Positions 24,883-33,553 of a DNA stretch of 64,000 nt are shown here, in pieces. Positions within the stretch are counted from its first letter, which is position 1, and each line of letters starts with the position of its first letter. The translations under genes were made by a program, and so were the position numbers. The stretch covers positions 124,001 to 188,000 of the forward strand of contig JHVO01000014.1 of assembly GCA_000620185.1 (NCBI GenBank). The letters run 5' to 3'. A model generated the notes under the pieces. It was given only the letters and a program-made list of their open reading frames with translations. It searched no databases and was not told the origin of the DNA. Source of the DNA: Geodermatophilaceae bacterium URHB0062. Lineage in GTDB: Bacteria > Actinomycetota > Actinomycetes > Mycobacteriales > Geodermatophilaceae.

Positions 24883-26352
24883 TCACCCGACCGGGGCGGC
24901 GAACTCCTCGAGCGTGGCGGCGAGGCCGGCGTCGACCCGGGCGGTGAGCCGGGTGCCGGCTGCCTCGTGCTGCTCGCTGAGCACCTCGCCGTCCCGGTGC
25001 ACGCGGGCGACGAGATCGCCGCGGTCGTAGGGCACGAGCACGTCGACGTCGACGTCCGGGTGCGGCAGCCGGGCGGCGATGAGCTCACGCAGGCGCTCCA
25101 TCCCGGCACCGGTGCGGGCCGACACCCACACCGCACCGGGCAAGGCCTGGCGCAGCGCGAGGACGTCGTCCTCGCTCATCGCATCGACCTTGTTGACGAC
25201 GATGACCTCGGGAACAGCGGCCGCGTCGATCTCGCCCAGCACCACCCGCACGGCGTCGATCTGGCCCAGCGGATCGGGGTCCGAGCCGTCGACGACGTGC
25301 AGCAGCAGGTCGGCCGCCGCAACCTCCTCCAGCGTGGAGCGGAAGGCGTCGACCAGCTGGTGCGGCAGGTGGCGCACGAACCCGACCGTGTCGGTGAGCG
25401 TGTACTCGCGGCCGTCCGGCGACTGCGCGCGGCGCACCGTCGGGTCGAGGGTGGCGAACAGGGCGTTCTCCACCAGCACGCCGGCGCCGGTGAGGGCGTT
25501 GAGCAGGCTCGACTTGCCGGCGTTGGTGTAGCCGGCGATCGCCACGCTCGGCACGGCGTTGCGGTCGCGACTGGAGCGTTGGGTGGCGCGCGCCGTGGCC
25601 ATGCCGGCGATCTCGCGGCGGAGCTTGCTCACCCGGGCCCGGATGCGCCGCCGGTCGGTCTCGATCTTCGTCTCGCCGGGGCCACGGGTACCGATACCGC
25701 CACCGCCGGCGACACGACCACCGGCCTGCCGGGACAGCGACTCACCCCAGCCACGCAGCCGCGGCAGCATGTACTGCATCTGGGCGAGCTCGACCTGGGC
25801 CTTGCCCTCCCGGCTGCTGGCGTGCTGGGCGAAGATGTCGAGGATCAGCGCGGTCCGGTCGACGACCTTGACCTTGAGGATCTTCTCCAGCTGGTTGAGC
25901 TGGCCCGGAGTCAGCTCACCGTCGCAGACGACGGTGTCCGCGCCGCTCGCCGCGACGATGTCCCTAATCTCGGCGGCCTTCCCGGAGCCCACGTAGGTGG
26001 CGGCGTCGGGCTTGAGCCGGCGCTGGCTGACCGCCTCGAGCACCTGCGAGCCGGCGGTCTCGGCGAGGGCGGCGAGCTCGACGAGGGAACGGTCGGCGTC
26101 GGCCTGGGTGCCCTCGGTCCACACCCCGACCAGCACGACGCGCTCGAGGCGCAGCTGGCGGTACTCGACCTCGGTGACGTCGGCGAGCTCGGTGGACAGA
26201 CCGGCGACCCGTCGGAGCGCACCGCGCTCCTCCAGTGCGTACGACCCGGTCGTGTCGTCGGGCTCGTCCCACCGGTCGACGGGAGCCAGGGCGGAGTCCC
26301 TGTCGGACCGGGCGTCCCGGTCGGAGAAGGCGGAGTTGCGGGCGGTTGTCAT
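24883..26352 (-). CDS. hflX: GTPase HflX
   Basis: Ribosome-associated GTPase that rescues or splits stalled ribosomes under stress, 489 aa. The N-terminal HflX domain includes AATYVGSGKAAEI and the glycine-rich linker GRVAGGGGIGTRGPGETKIETDRR; the G domain has G1 GYTNAGKSSLLN, G3 DTVGF and G4 NKVD. The N-terminal 45 residues are an acidic extension. ATG 26352 has GGAG 5 nt upstream; ATG 26400 is a possible longer start. It follows dapF on the same strand across a small plus-strand gene, matching the miaA-dapF-hflX order in mycobacteria. Confidence 0.94.
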   Translation of the reverse strand: MTTARNSAFSDRDARSDRDSALAPVDRWDEPDDTTGSYALEERGALRRVAGLSTELADVTEVEYRQLRLERVVLVGVWTEGTQADADRSLVELAALAETAGSQVLEAVSQRRLKPDAATYVGSGKAAEIRDIVAASGADTVVCDGELTPGQLNQLEKILKVKVVDRTALILDIFAQHASSREGKAQVELAQMQYMLPRLRGWGESLSRQAGGRVAGGGGIGTRGPGETKIETDRRRIRARVSKLRREIAGMATARATQRSSRDRNAVPSVAIAGYTNAGKSSLLNALTGAGVLVENALFATLDPTVRRAQSPDGREYTLTDTVGFVRHLPHQLVDAFRSTLEEVAAADLLLHVVDGSDPDPLGQIDAVRVVLGEIDAAAVPEVIVVNKVDAMSEDDVLALRQALPGAVWVSARTGAGMERLRELIAARLPHPDVDVDVLVPYDRGDLVARVHRDGEVLSEQHEAAGTRLTARVDAGLAATLEEFAAPVG

Positions 26353-26530
26353 CGGCTCCAGCGTTGCACGCCCCTGCGTCAGAGGCACCTGAGTTGTCAT
26401 CGCCGGGTACAACACCTTCCCCGTCCGTGTGCATCCCGCGACGGCGGCCGATCTTGCGGGCGCGCGACCAGGCGTGGTCCCGGCCGGTCCGGGTAGGGCG
26501 CCATCACGCGCACCGACCCGAGGAGGACCG

Positions 26531-26737
26531 ATGAGTGACACCGGCGCCAGCAGCCTGGGCTCGAACGACGAACTCGACGACCCCGGCCGCGACCCGAAGG
26601 GCCTCAACCCGCCGCGCAACCTCTTCGGCGGCGGACCAGACCAGGACAGCGGCCGCGGGGAGCCCGAGGGGTCACCCTCGACGGAGGGCCAGTCGATGAT
26701 GCCGGAGTCGCCCACCGAGGACGACGACCGCGTGTAG
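26531..26737 (+). CDS. Small acidic hypothetical protein
   Basis: Protein of 68 aa, rich in Asp, Glu, Gly, Pro and Ser and without hydrophobic segments, so probably disordered. ATG 26531 has GAGGA 5 nt upstream. It lies on the plus strand between the minus-strand hflX and dapF genes and stops 5 bp from the dapF end. I do not recognise a family; the clean ribosome site and coding pattern support it as real. Confidence 0.55.
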   Translation: MSDTGASSLGSNDELDDPGRDPKGLNPPRNLFGGGPDQDSGRGEPEGSPSTEGQSMMPESPTEDDDRV

Positions 26738-26742
26738 AGCGG

Positions 26743-27627
26743 TCAGCCGTCGAGCCACTCCGGGCACAGCACGCCGGCGGAGACGAGGACGGCGGGGCCA
26801 GTGAGCACCGTCGTCCCCTCGGCGAACCGCACCGACAGGCGCCCGCCGGGGACGTCGACCAGCACGGTGCCCTCCTCGGTGGAGGTCGCCTCCAGCGCGG
26901 CGTAGGCGGCGGCGCAGGCCCCGGTCCCGCAGGACCGCGTCTCACCGACGCCCCGCTCGGAGACCCGCAGCCGGATGTGCGCGTCGACCCCCGGCGCGGC
27001 CTCGATCACGTTGACGAGCTCGACGTTCACACCCTCCGGGAAGAGCTCCGGATCCACGCCGGGAGCCGTGGTGAGGTCCAGGGTGTCGACCGGCACGTCG
27101 GTGAGGGCCGCGAGGTGCGGGTTGCCCATCGAGACGGCCAGGCCGGGGAATGCCCGCCCCGAGACGAGGGCCGCGCCCCGGCCGAACGGCCGCGCCGGCT
27201 CCATGTCCACCCAGTACTGGCCGTCGGGCGTCGCGCCGACCCGGCGCGGCCCACCGCGGGTGCCCACCAGGACGCCGGCCTCGCAGGTGCCGCGGTCGAG
27301 CAGCCCCTCGCTGACCAGGACGTGCAGGAACAGCCGGATGCCGTTGCCGCACATCTCGGCGTGGGAGCCGTCGGCGTTGCGGTGGTCCATGAACCACTCG
27401 CAGCGGTCGAGGTCGGCGCCCAGCACGTCGGCGGCGTCGGGGACGTGCACGCTGCGGACGACCCGGAGCACGCCGTCGCCGCCCAGGCCGGCCCGCCGCT
27501 CGCACAGCCGGCGGACGGTCGCCGCATCCAGCCGGTCGCCGGGCCAGACGCTGCCGTCGGGGTCGGGCAGCACGACGAAGTCGTTCTCGGTGCCGTGCCC
27601 GATGAGCACCCGCGGAGCCGTCGTCAC
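26743..27627 (-). CDS. dapF: Diaminopimelate epimerase
   Basis: Interconverts LL- and meso-diaminopimelate for lysine and peptidoglycan synthesis, 294 aa. Two pseudo-symmetrical halves each carry a catalytic cysteine: MCGNGIRLF (about residue 93) and RSCGTGACAAA (about 235). Substrate-binding asparagines are in GNPHLAAL and HRNADGSHAE. GTG 27627 overlaps the miaA stop as GTGA, and TACGAT lies 6 nt upstream, so it may be both coupled to miaA and transcribed from its own leaderless promoter. Confidence 0.95.
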   Translation of the reverse strand: MTTAPRVLIGHGTENDFVVLPDPDGSVWPGDRLDAATVRRLCERRAGLGGDGVLRVVRSVHVPDAADVLGADLDRCEWFMDHRNADGSHAEMCGNGIRLFLHVLVSEGLLDRGTCEAGVLVGTRGGPRRVGATPDGQYWVDMEPARPFGRGAALVSGRAFPGLAVSMGNPHLAALTDVPVDTLDLTTAPGVDPELFPEGVNVELVNVIEAAPGVDAHIRLRVSERGVGETRSCGTGACAAAYAALEATSTEEGTVLVDVPGGRLSVRFAEGTTVLTGPAVLVSAGVLCPEWLDG

Positions 27628-28544
27628 GCGCCGATCGTACGGGCGGTGAACCGCACGCCGACCGCGTCGACCAGGTCGGGACGTGCCGCGTCGAACCAGG
27701 TGATCGCCGGATCGCGGCGGAACCACGACCGCTGCCGGCGCACGAACCGGCGGGTCGTGCTGACCGTGCGCTCGCGGGCCTCGCCGGCGCTCAGGGTGCC
27801 GTCGAGCTGCGCGAGCACCTGCGCATAACCGAGGGCGCGGGAGGCCGTGGGTCCCTCGCGCAGCCCGTCCGCGGCCAGCGCCTCCACCTCGGCGACGAAG
27901 CCGGCCGCCCACATGCGCTCCACGCGGAGGGCCACCCGCTCGTCGAGCTCGGCCGCGGTCCGATCCAGGCCGATCGCCACCGCCGGGTAGTGCGGCCGCG
28001 GCTCGGGCAGCGAGGCGGCGAACGGGCCGCCGGTCAGCTCGATGACCTCGAGAGCGCGCACGATCCGGCGTCCGTTGCTGGGCAGCACGGCCGCCCCGGC
28101 CGCCGGGTCGAGCCGGGCCAGCCGGGCGTGCAGCTGCGCCGGGCCGACCTCGGCCAGCTCGCCCTCCAGCCGGGCGCGGACAACCGGATCGGTGCCGGGG
28201 AAGTCCAGCTCGTCGAGCACCGCCCGCACGTACAGCCCGGAGCCGCCCACGAGCAGCGGCACGACCCCGCTTCCCCGCAACCGGTCGATCTCGGCGCGCG
28301 CCCGCAGCCGGTACTCGGCCACGGACGCCGGCTCGCGGACGTGCCACAGGTCGAGCAGGTGGTGCGGAACCCCGCCTCGCTCGGCGAGATCCGGCTTCGC
28401 CGTACCGATGTCCATGCCGCGATAGAGCTGCATGGAGTCGGCGTTCACCACCTCACCGCCCAGCCGCCGGGCGAGGGCCACGGCCAGTGCGGTCTTGCCG
28501 GTCGCGGTCGGGCCGACGACGGCGACGACCGGTGGCGCGCTCAC
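27624..28544 (-). CDS. miaA: tRNA dimethylallyltransferase
   Basis: Adds a dimethylallyl group to A37 of tRNAs reading UNN codons, 306 aa. P-loop GPTATGKT (residues 11-18), the substrate-binding NADSMQLYRGMDIGTAKP, the LVGGSGLYVRAVLD segment and the C-terminal RRFVRRQRSWFRRDP are all visible. Its product is the substrate of MiaB, encoded at 31-32.4 kb. It overlaps the upstream LigB-like gene and the downstream dapF by 4 bp each, forming one operon. Confidence 0.95.
   Translation of the reverse strand: MSAPPVVAVVGPTATGKTALAVALARRLGGEVVNADSMQLYRGMDIGTAKPDLAERGGVPHHLLDLWHVREPASVAEYRLRARAEIDRLRGSGVVPLLVGGSGLYVRAVLDELDFPGTDPVVRARLEGELAEVGPAQLHARLARLDPAAGAAVLPSNGRRIVRALEVIELTGGPFAASLPEPRPHYPAVAIGLDRTAAELDERVALRVERMWAAGFVAEVEALAADGLREGPTASRALGYAQVLAQLDGTLSAGEARERTVSTTRRFVRRQRSWFRRDPAITWFDAARPDLVDAVGVRFTARTIGA
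27634..27639 (-). promoter_or_regulatory. Leaderless -10 (TACGAT) of dapF inside miaA
   Basis: TACGAT, 6 nt, GTG 27627; lies within the last codons of miaA. Confidence 0.45.
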
Positions 28545-29266
28545 GCCACGACCCAGTCGGCGGCGAGGTAGCCCACGCCGAACGGCGCGTCGTCGTAGTG
28601 CAGCCGGGCGGTGATCTCCCGGCCGCGAACGGCGGCACCGACCGCCCGCCAGGTGGGCACCCCGGCCGCCAGCAGTCGCTCGCCCTCGCCGGGGTCGAGC
28701 GCGGCCAGCGCGGCGGCGTCCCCGGAACGCAGCGCGTCGGCCACCTCGGCGTCGAAGGGGCCGGCCGCCTCGTCGAGGTAGCCCGGGGCCTTCACCGTCC
28801 GCCGTGCCGAGCCGTCGCCCATGGCCAGCACACCGACCGGACCGGGCAGGGCGGCGACGAGGCCGGCGACGTCGCCGGGCCCCACCCCCACCCGGGTGCC
28901 GGGATAGCGGGCCTCGTCGAGGAGCCAGGCGCCGACGGTGTGCGGCTCCGGCAGCCGTCGTCCACCCGGCCGAGCCCGCCCATCGAAGGGGATCTCCAGG
29001 GGGACGCCGAACCCCGCGAGGCTGCCGGCGTCACCGGCGCCGAACCGTACGCCGTCCGGTCCCCCGGCGCCCACCACGACCACGACCTCGGGGCGGATCG
29101 TGAGCATCGCCGCGACGGCGTCGGCGCACGCCCGGCGCAGCGTGACCGTCGCCTCCTCGGCCCGCCCCTCCACCGCAGGCAGCAGCAGCGGCGGGCACGG
29201 GCAGAAGGCGACGGCCAGGGCCGCGCGGGCGTTCGGGGCCGGTGGCCACCCAGGTACGGCACTCAC
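28541..29266 (-). CDS. LigB-like (class III extradiol dioxygenase fold) protein
   Basis: Protein of 241 aa in the position of mycobacterial Rv2728c, just ahead of miaA. The sequence (ALAVAFCPCPPLLLPAVEG, VVVVVGAGGPDGVRF, GVLAMGDGSARRTVKAPGYLDEAAGPFDAEVADALRSGD) fits the fold of class III extradiol dioxygenases, but the usual metal histidines are not evident, so enzyme activity is doubtful. GTG 29266 is supported by GACACT 6 nt upstream. First gene of the miaA-dapF operon; divergent from the DUF349 gene with a shared promoter region. Confidence 0.75.
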   Translation of the reverse strand: MSAVPGWPPAPNARAALAVAFCPCPPLLLPAVEGRAEEATVTLRRACADAVAAMLTIRPEVVVVVGAGGPDGVRFGAGDAGSLAGFGVPLEIPFDGRARPGGRRLPEPHTVGAWLLDEARYPGTRVGVGPGDVAGLVAALPGPVGVLAMGDGSARRTVKAPGYLDEAAGPFDAEVADALRSGDAAALAALDPGEGERLLAAGVPTWRAVGAAVRGREITARLHYDDAPFGVGYLAADWVVA

Positions 29267-29272
29267 GACAGC

Positions 29273-29299
29273 AGTGTCGCCGATGCGACGTGGGACACT
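29273..29299. promoter_or_regulatory. Overlapping divergent promoters, symmetrical GACACTG elements
   Basis: GACACT on the minus strand (29278-29273) is 6 nt from GTG 29266, and GACACT on the plus strand (29294-29299) is 7 nt from GTG 29307. With CAGTGTC and GACACTG they form an inverted repeat 15 bp apart, so each -10 lies where the -35 of the other would be. Confidence 0.5.
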
Positions 29300-29306
29300 G
29301 CCCAGC

Positions 29307-30935
29307 GTGTCGAGCACGGACAACCCCGGGAACGGGGCGCAGCAGGCCACTCCGCCGATTGCGGAGCCTTCCGAAACGACCGCCGGAGCGGTGGAGACGC
29401 CGGACGGCGACGCCGTCCAGGAGGCGGTGAGCGAGGTCGCGGCGCCGGAGACCCCGACGACCGAGCCGGTGGCGACCGAGCCGGTGGCGACCGAGCCGGC
29501 GGTGACCGAGTCGGCCGGAACCGACCCGGCGCCCGAGACGGCGCCCTCGCCGGCAGCGGTGACGCCCGAGGCGGGTACCCCCGCGGCTCCCACGCCGGCG
29601 GACGCGGAGGTGGCCGACCCGGCGGAGCACCGGCCCGCGCCCAGCCCGGCGGCCATCCGGCCGGCACCGCACGCACCGGCGGCGGCGCCCGCGGCGCCGG
29701 CGGAACCGGCCGCGGCACCGACGAGCAACCCCGCCGACTGGGGCCGGGTCGACGACGACGGCACCGTGTACGTCCGCACCGCCGACGGCGAGCGGCCGGT
29801 CGGTTCCTGGCAGGCCGGCGAGCCGGCCGCCGGGCTCGCCCACTACGGACGCCGCTACGACGACCTCGCCACCGAGGTGTCGCTGCTCGAGGCGCGGCTG
29901 AAGGCGCACACCGGCAATCCGGCGGAGCTGAAGAACAAGGCGCAGGCGCTGGCCGACGCGATCCCGACGGCCGCGGCCGTCGGCGACCTCGACGGGCTGG
30001 CCGCCCGCGCACGCGCGATGGTGGGCACCGCCGACTCCGCCGCCGCCGAGTCGCGCGCCGAGAAGGCCGCCGCCCGCGCCGCGCAGGTCGCCCGCAAGGA
30101 GGCGCTCGCCGCGGAGGCCGAGCAGATCGCCGCCGAGTCCACCGCGTGGAAGGCCGCCGGCGACCGGCTGAAGGCCATCGTCGAGGAGTGGAAGTCGATC
30201 CGTGGGATCGACCGCAAGACCGACGAGGCGCTCTGGTCACGATTCGCCGCCGCGCGCGACGCCTTCGGCCGCCGGCGCGGTACGCACTTCGCCTCGCTCG
30301 ACGCCCAGCGCGGCGAGGCGCGCGCCGCCAAGCAGAAGCTGATCGACGAGGCACGCCGGCTCTCCACGTCGACGGAGTGGGGCCCGACCAGCGCCGCCAT
30401 GCGCTCGCTCATGGACCGCTGGAAGGCGGTGCCCCGCGTGGGCCGCGACGGCGACGACGACCTCTGGAAGGAGTTCCGCGCCGCGCAGGACGTGTTCTTC
30501 ACCGCGCGCACCGAGTCCGACAAGGCGCGCACCACCGAGGAACAGGCCAACCAGCAGAAGAAGGAGGAGCTGCTCGCCGAGGCCGAGAAGCTCGATCCCT
30601 CCACCGATCTGCGCGGAGCCCAGAACGCGCTGCGCAAGATCCAGGAGCGCTACGACGCGATCGGCCACGTGCCGCGCGGTGTCATGCGATCGCTGGAGGA
30701 CCGGATGCAGGCCGTGGAGCAGAAGATCCGCGGCGCCGCGGACTCCACGCGTGCCCGCACCGCCCCGGAGAACCCGATGGTGACCTCGATGCGCGCCGCC
30801 GTCAGCAAGGCCGAGGAGCAGCTGGCCAAGGCCGAGGCGGCCGGCGACGAGAAGCGGATCGACGAGGCCAAGGCAAACCTCGCGACCCGCCGCGAATGGC
30901 TGGCCGAGGCCGAGAAGAGCGCCGCCCGCCGCTGA
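29307..30935 (+). CDS. DUF349 protein with low-complexity N-terminus
   Basis: Protein of 542 aa. Residues 1-130 are Pro/Ala/Thr/Glu-rich with short tandem repeats (TEPVA, TEPVA, TEPAV). From about residue 175 it is helical with DUF349 repeats marked by EEWKSIRGIDRKTDEALWSRFAAARDAF and DRWKAVPRVGRDGDDDLWKEFRAAQDVFF, then a C-terminal coiled coil (EEQLAKAEAAGDEKRIDEAKANLATRREWL). It corresponds to Rv2731 in the mycobacterial order. Function is not established. GTG 29307 is fixed by the 7-nt leaderless spacing. Confidence 0.85.
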   Translation: MSSTDNPGNGAQQATPPIAEPSETTAGAVETPDGDAVQEAVSEVAAPETPTTEPVATEPVATEPAVTESAGTDPAPETAPSPAAVTPEAGTPAAPTPADAEVADPAEHRPAPSPAAIRPAPHAPAAAPAAPAEPAAAPTSNPADWGRVDDDGTVYVRTADGERPVGSWQAGEPAAGLAHYGRRYDDLATEVSLLEARLKAHTGNPAELKNKAQALADAIPTAAAVGDLDGLAARARAMVGTADSAAAESRAEKAAARAAQVARKEALAAEAEQIAAESTAWKAAGDRLKAIVEEWKSIRGIDRKTDEALWSRFAAARDAFGRRRGTHFASLDAQRGEARAAKQKLIDEARRLSTSTEWGPTSAAMRSLMDRWKAVPRVGRDGDDDLWKEFRAAQDVFFTARTESDKARTTEEQANQQKKEELLAEAEKLDPSTDLRGAQNALRKIQERYDAIGHVPRGVMRSLEDRMQAVEQKIRGAADSTRARTAPENPMVTSMRAAVSKAEEQLAKAEAAGDEKRIDEAKANLATRREWLAEAEKSAARR

Positions 30936-30992
30936 AGGACCCCGTCCTCCTCACCCCTCGCAGGCTCGGCGCGAGCCTCGGGACGGGGCCTT
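30935..30992. terminator. Nested bidirectional terminator between DUF349 gene and miaB
   Basis: The outer arms at 30935-30947 and 30981-30992 (12 bp with one bulged A) enclose an inner 7-bp hairpin, AGGCTCG at 30962-30968 with CGAGCCT at 30972-30978. The outer arms touch both stop codons. Confidence 0.65.
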
Positions 30993-32443
30993 CAGGCGGG
31001 GGCGCCGACCCTCGGCATCCCCAGCAGAATGCCGGGCGTCGTCGGGCGGGTGCCCGCCTGGCTCGCGTCGCCCGCCCGGGTCCGGCGGTGCGTCAGCACG
31101 GTGCCGTCGGCCACCAGGAAGTGCGGCTTGGCGTCGGTCACGACGGTCTCGACGACGTCCCCGGGGCGGACGCCGTCCGCACCGGTGAAGTGGACGAGCC
31201 GGCCGTCGCGGGCGCGGCCACTGAGCCGGCCGGTGGCGGCGTCCTTGCTGCCCTCCCCCGCCGCGACCAGCAGCTCGACCGTCGTGCCGATCAGCGCGCG
31301 GTTCTCCGCCCAGCTGATCTCGTCCTGGAGAGCGGTCAGGCGCAGGTAGCGCTCCTGGACGACGTCCTTGGGGACCTGCTGGTCCATCTCGGCCGCCGGC
31401 GTGCCCGGCCGCTTGGAGTACTGGAACGTGAAGGCGCTGGCGAAGCGCGCCTGCCGGACCACCTCGAGGGTCTGCTCGAAGTCGGCGTCGGTCTCGCCCG
31501 GGAAGCCCACGATGATGTCGGTGGTGATCGCCGCGTCCGGCATGGCGGCGCGGACCCGCTCGATGATCCCGAGGTAGCGGTCCTGGCGGTAGCCGCGGCG
31601 CATGCGTCGCAGCACGTCGTCCGAGCCCGACTGCAGCGGCATGTGCAGCTGGTGGCAGACCGCCGGCGTCTCGGCCATCGCGGCGATGACGTCGTCGGTG
31701 AACTCGCGGGGATGCGGGCTGGTGAACCGCACCCGCTCCAGGCCCTCGATGCCCCCGGTGGCGCGCAGCAGGTCGGCGAACGCGCCGCGGTCGCGGAACT
31801 CGACGCCGTAGGCGTTCACGTTCTGCCCGAGCAGGGTCACCTCGAGGACGCCCTGGTCGACCAGCGCCTGCACCTCGGCCAGGATCTCGCCGGGACGGCG
31901 GTCCTTCTCCTTGCCGCGCAGCGACGGGACGATGCAGAACGTGCAGGTGTTGTTGCAGCCGACGCTGATCGACACCCACCCGGAGTAGGCGGAGTCCCGC
32001 TTGGCCGGCAGCGTCGAGGGGAAGACCTCGAGGGCCTCGGCGATCTCGACCTGCGCCTCGGCGTTGTGCCGCGCCCGCTCCAGCAGCGCCGGCAGCGACC
32101 CGACGTTGTGCGTGCCGAAGACGACGTCGACCCACGGCGCCCGCCGGACGATCTCGCCGCGGTCCTTCTGCGCGAGGCAGCCGCCGACGGCGATCTGCAT
32201 GCCCGGGTGCGCGTCCTTGACCGGTCGCAGGTGGCCGAGGTTGCCGTACAGCCGGTTGTCGGCGTTCTCCCGGACCGCACAGGTGTTCAGGACGACGACG
32301 TCGGCGTCACCGCCCTCGGGCGCGGCCGTGTAGCCGGCCTCCTCGAGCAGACCGGAGAGGCGCTCGGAGTCGTGCACGTTCATCTGGCACCCGTACGTGC
32401 GCACCCGGTAGGTGCGCGCGGGCGCCTGCAAGTCGGTTCCCAT
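30992..32443 (-). CDS. miaB: tRNA methylthiotransferase MiaB
   Basis: Radical-SAM enzyme that methylthiolates i6A37 of tRNA, 483 aa. The N-terminal MTTase domain has cluster cysteines in [19 protein letters not shown] and GGCLAQKD; the radical SAM motif is CNNTCTFC (about residue 163); the TRAM domain follows at the C-terminus with an added 20-residue tail. ATG 32443 gives the normal N-terminus. TACCCT at 32459-32454 is 10 nt upstream, a possible -10 with a very short leader. It acts after MiaA. Confidence 0.95.
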   Translation of the reverse strand: MGTDLQAPARTYRVRTYGCQMNVHDSERLSGLLEEAGYTAAPEGGDADVVVLNTCAVRENADNRLYGNLGHLRPVKDAHPGMQIAVGGCLAQKDRGEIVRRAPWVDVVFGTHNVGSLPALLERARHNAEAQVEIAEALEVFPSTLPAKRDSAYSGWVSISVGCNNTCTFCIVPSLRGKEKDRRPGEILAEVQALVDQGVLEVTLLGQNVNAYGVEFRDRGAFADLLRATGGIEGLERVRFTSPHPREFTDDVIAAMAETPAVCHQLHMPLQSGSDDVLRRMRRGYRQDRYLGIIERVRAAMPDAAITTDIIVGFPGETDADFEQTLEVVRQARFASAFTFQYSKRPGTPAAEMDQQVPKDVVQERYLRLTALQDEISWAENRALIGTTVELLVAAGEGSKDAATGRLSGRARDGRLVHFTGADGVRPGDVVETVVTDAKPHFLVADGTVLTHRRTRAGDASQAGTRPTTPGILLGMPRVGAPA

Positions 32444-32483
32444 GTCGCCTGCGAGGGTACGGCGCCCGGCTGCTCGCACCGGC

Positions 32484-32514
32484 GGGCCCGGCCGGACGAC
32501 GACCGGCCGGGCCC
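32484..32514 (-). terminator. Hairpin terminator of the SRPBCC gene
   Basis: A 12-bp perfect GC stem (32484-32495 with 32503-32514, 7-nt loop), 8 bp downstream of the minus-strand stop and upstream of miaB transcription. Confidence 0.7.
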
Positions 32515-32522
32515 ACGCCCGA

Positions 32523-33380
32523 TCAGACGCCGGGGCCCGGCCGGCCCTCGTCGTTGTCGACGAGGTGGTGCTTGCCGGTGCTCGTGTCGGGGGTGTCGGC
32601 CAGCACGGAGTCGTCCACGACGGGCTCGAGCGGGTCGACGGGCTCGACGACCGCCACCGGCTCCAGGGGCGGGATCGTCTCGACCGGCGGAACGGGTTCG
32701 ACGGTCTCCACCACCACGGCCGTCTCGACCGGCGGGATCGGCGCCGTCGTTCCCGTCGTCGCCTCCTCCTCGGAGCTGCCCGACTTCGCCGCGGCGACCG
32801 CCGCCACACCCGCGGCGGCCGCGGCGGCCACCCCGGCCGCGACGGCCTTGCCCGAGACGCCGGCCTTGCCGCTGTCGCCCTGGGAGGCGGCCGCCCGCTC
32901 CACACCGGGGGTGCCGACGCCCGCTCCGGCATTGATCTGGCCGCGCCATGCGCCGCTGGCGTAGCCCTGGTCCTCCACGAGAGCCTTGAACCGCTCGAGG
33001 TCGGAGTTGACCTGCCGCTCGACGATGCCGAGCTTGTCGCCGACCTGCTCCACGAGGCCCTCGGGCTCGTACTCCAGCGAGAGGTACACCACCGTGGACG
33101 CCGGACCGGCCGGCTCGAACCGCACGGCACCGGCGTTCGTCGCCCCCGCGGTCGCCGCCCAGGCGACCTTCTGGTCGGGCACCTGCTCGAGGACGGATGC
33201 CTCCCACTCCCGGCGGACGCCGGCGATCTCGGCCACCCAGTGCAGCCGCCGGTCGTCGAGCTGGCGGACCTCCTTGACCCCGCCCATGAAGGCGGGGAAG
33301 TCCTCGAACTGCGTCCACTGGTTGTAGGCCGTGGTCACCGGTACGTCGACCTGGATCGACCGCTCGACTTTCGTGGCCAT
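32523..33380 (-). CDS. SRPBCC (polyketide cyclase/dehydrase-like) protein with acidic tail
   Basis: Protein of 285 aa. The first 145 residues form an SRPBCC helix-grip domain ([34 protein letters not shown]...[16 protein letters not shown]) of the type annotated as polyketide cyclase, with a hydrophobic ligand pocket. It continues with an alanine-rich segment ([20 protein letters not shown]) that could cross a membrane and a Pro/Val/Glu-rich repetitive tail ([14 protein letters not shown]). ATG 33380 has GAGGAGA 7 nt upstream. Divergent from gluA. Ligand and role unknown. Confidence 0.8.
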   Translation of the reverse strand: MATKVERSIQVDVPVTTAYNQWTQFEDFPAFMGGVKEVRQLDDRRLHWVAEIAGVRREWEASVLEQVPDQKVAWAATAGATNAGAVRFEPAGPASTVVYLSLEYEPEGLVEQVGDKLGIVERQVNSDLERFKALVEDQGYASGAWRGQINAGAGVGTPGVERAAASQGDSGKAGVSGKAVAAGVAAAAAAGVAAVAAAKSGSSEEEATTGTTAPIPPVETAVVVETVEPVPPVETIPPLEPVAVVEPVDPLEPVVDDSVLADTPDTSTGKHHLVDNDEGRPGPGV

Positions 33381-33540
33381 CTGCGTCTCCTCGTTCTCGC
33401 GGAACTCTCTGGCGGGTGGGGGGCTACCCGGGCCGGCGGCGGTCGATTCCCGTCGAGGGCGGACGTTCCCGGGTCGTTCGCGGCGGACGCCGTTACTCCT
33501 TCGTGACGCCTCCGGAACTGCCTCGGTCGACGGACCCCCC

Positions 33541-33546
33541 TAGGGT
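33541..33546 (+). promoter_or_regulatory. Leaderless -10 (TAGGGT) of gluA
   Basis: TAGGGT, 7 nt, GTG 33554, without Shine-Dalgarno. Confidence 0.6.
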
Positions 33547-33553
33547 CGGCGGT

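Noticed and set aside
28487-32935. Plus-strand open frame of 1482 codons
   Set aside because: It is antisense to miaA, the LigB-like gene and miaB and out of frame with DUF349; composition is Arg/Pro/Gly-rich without any domain.
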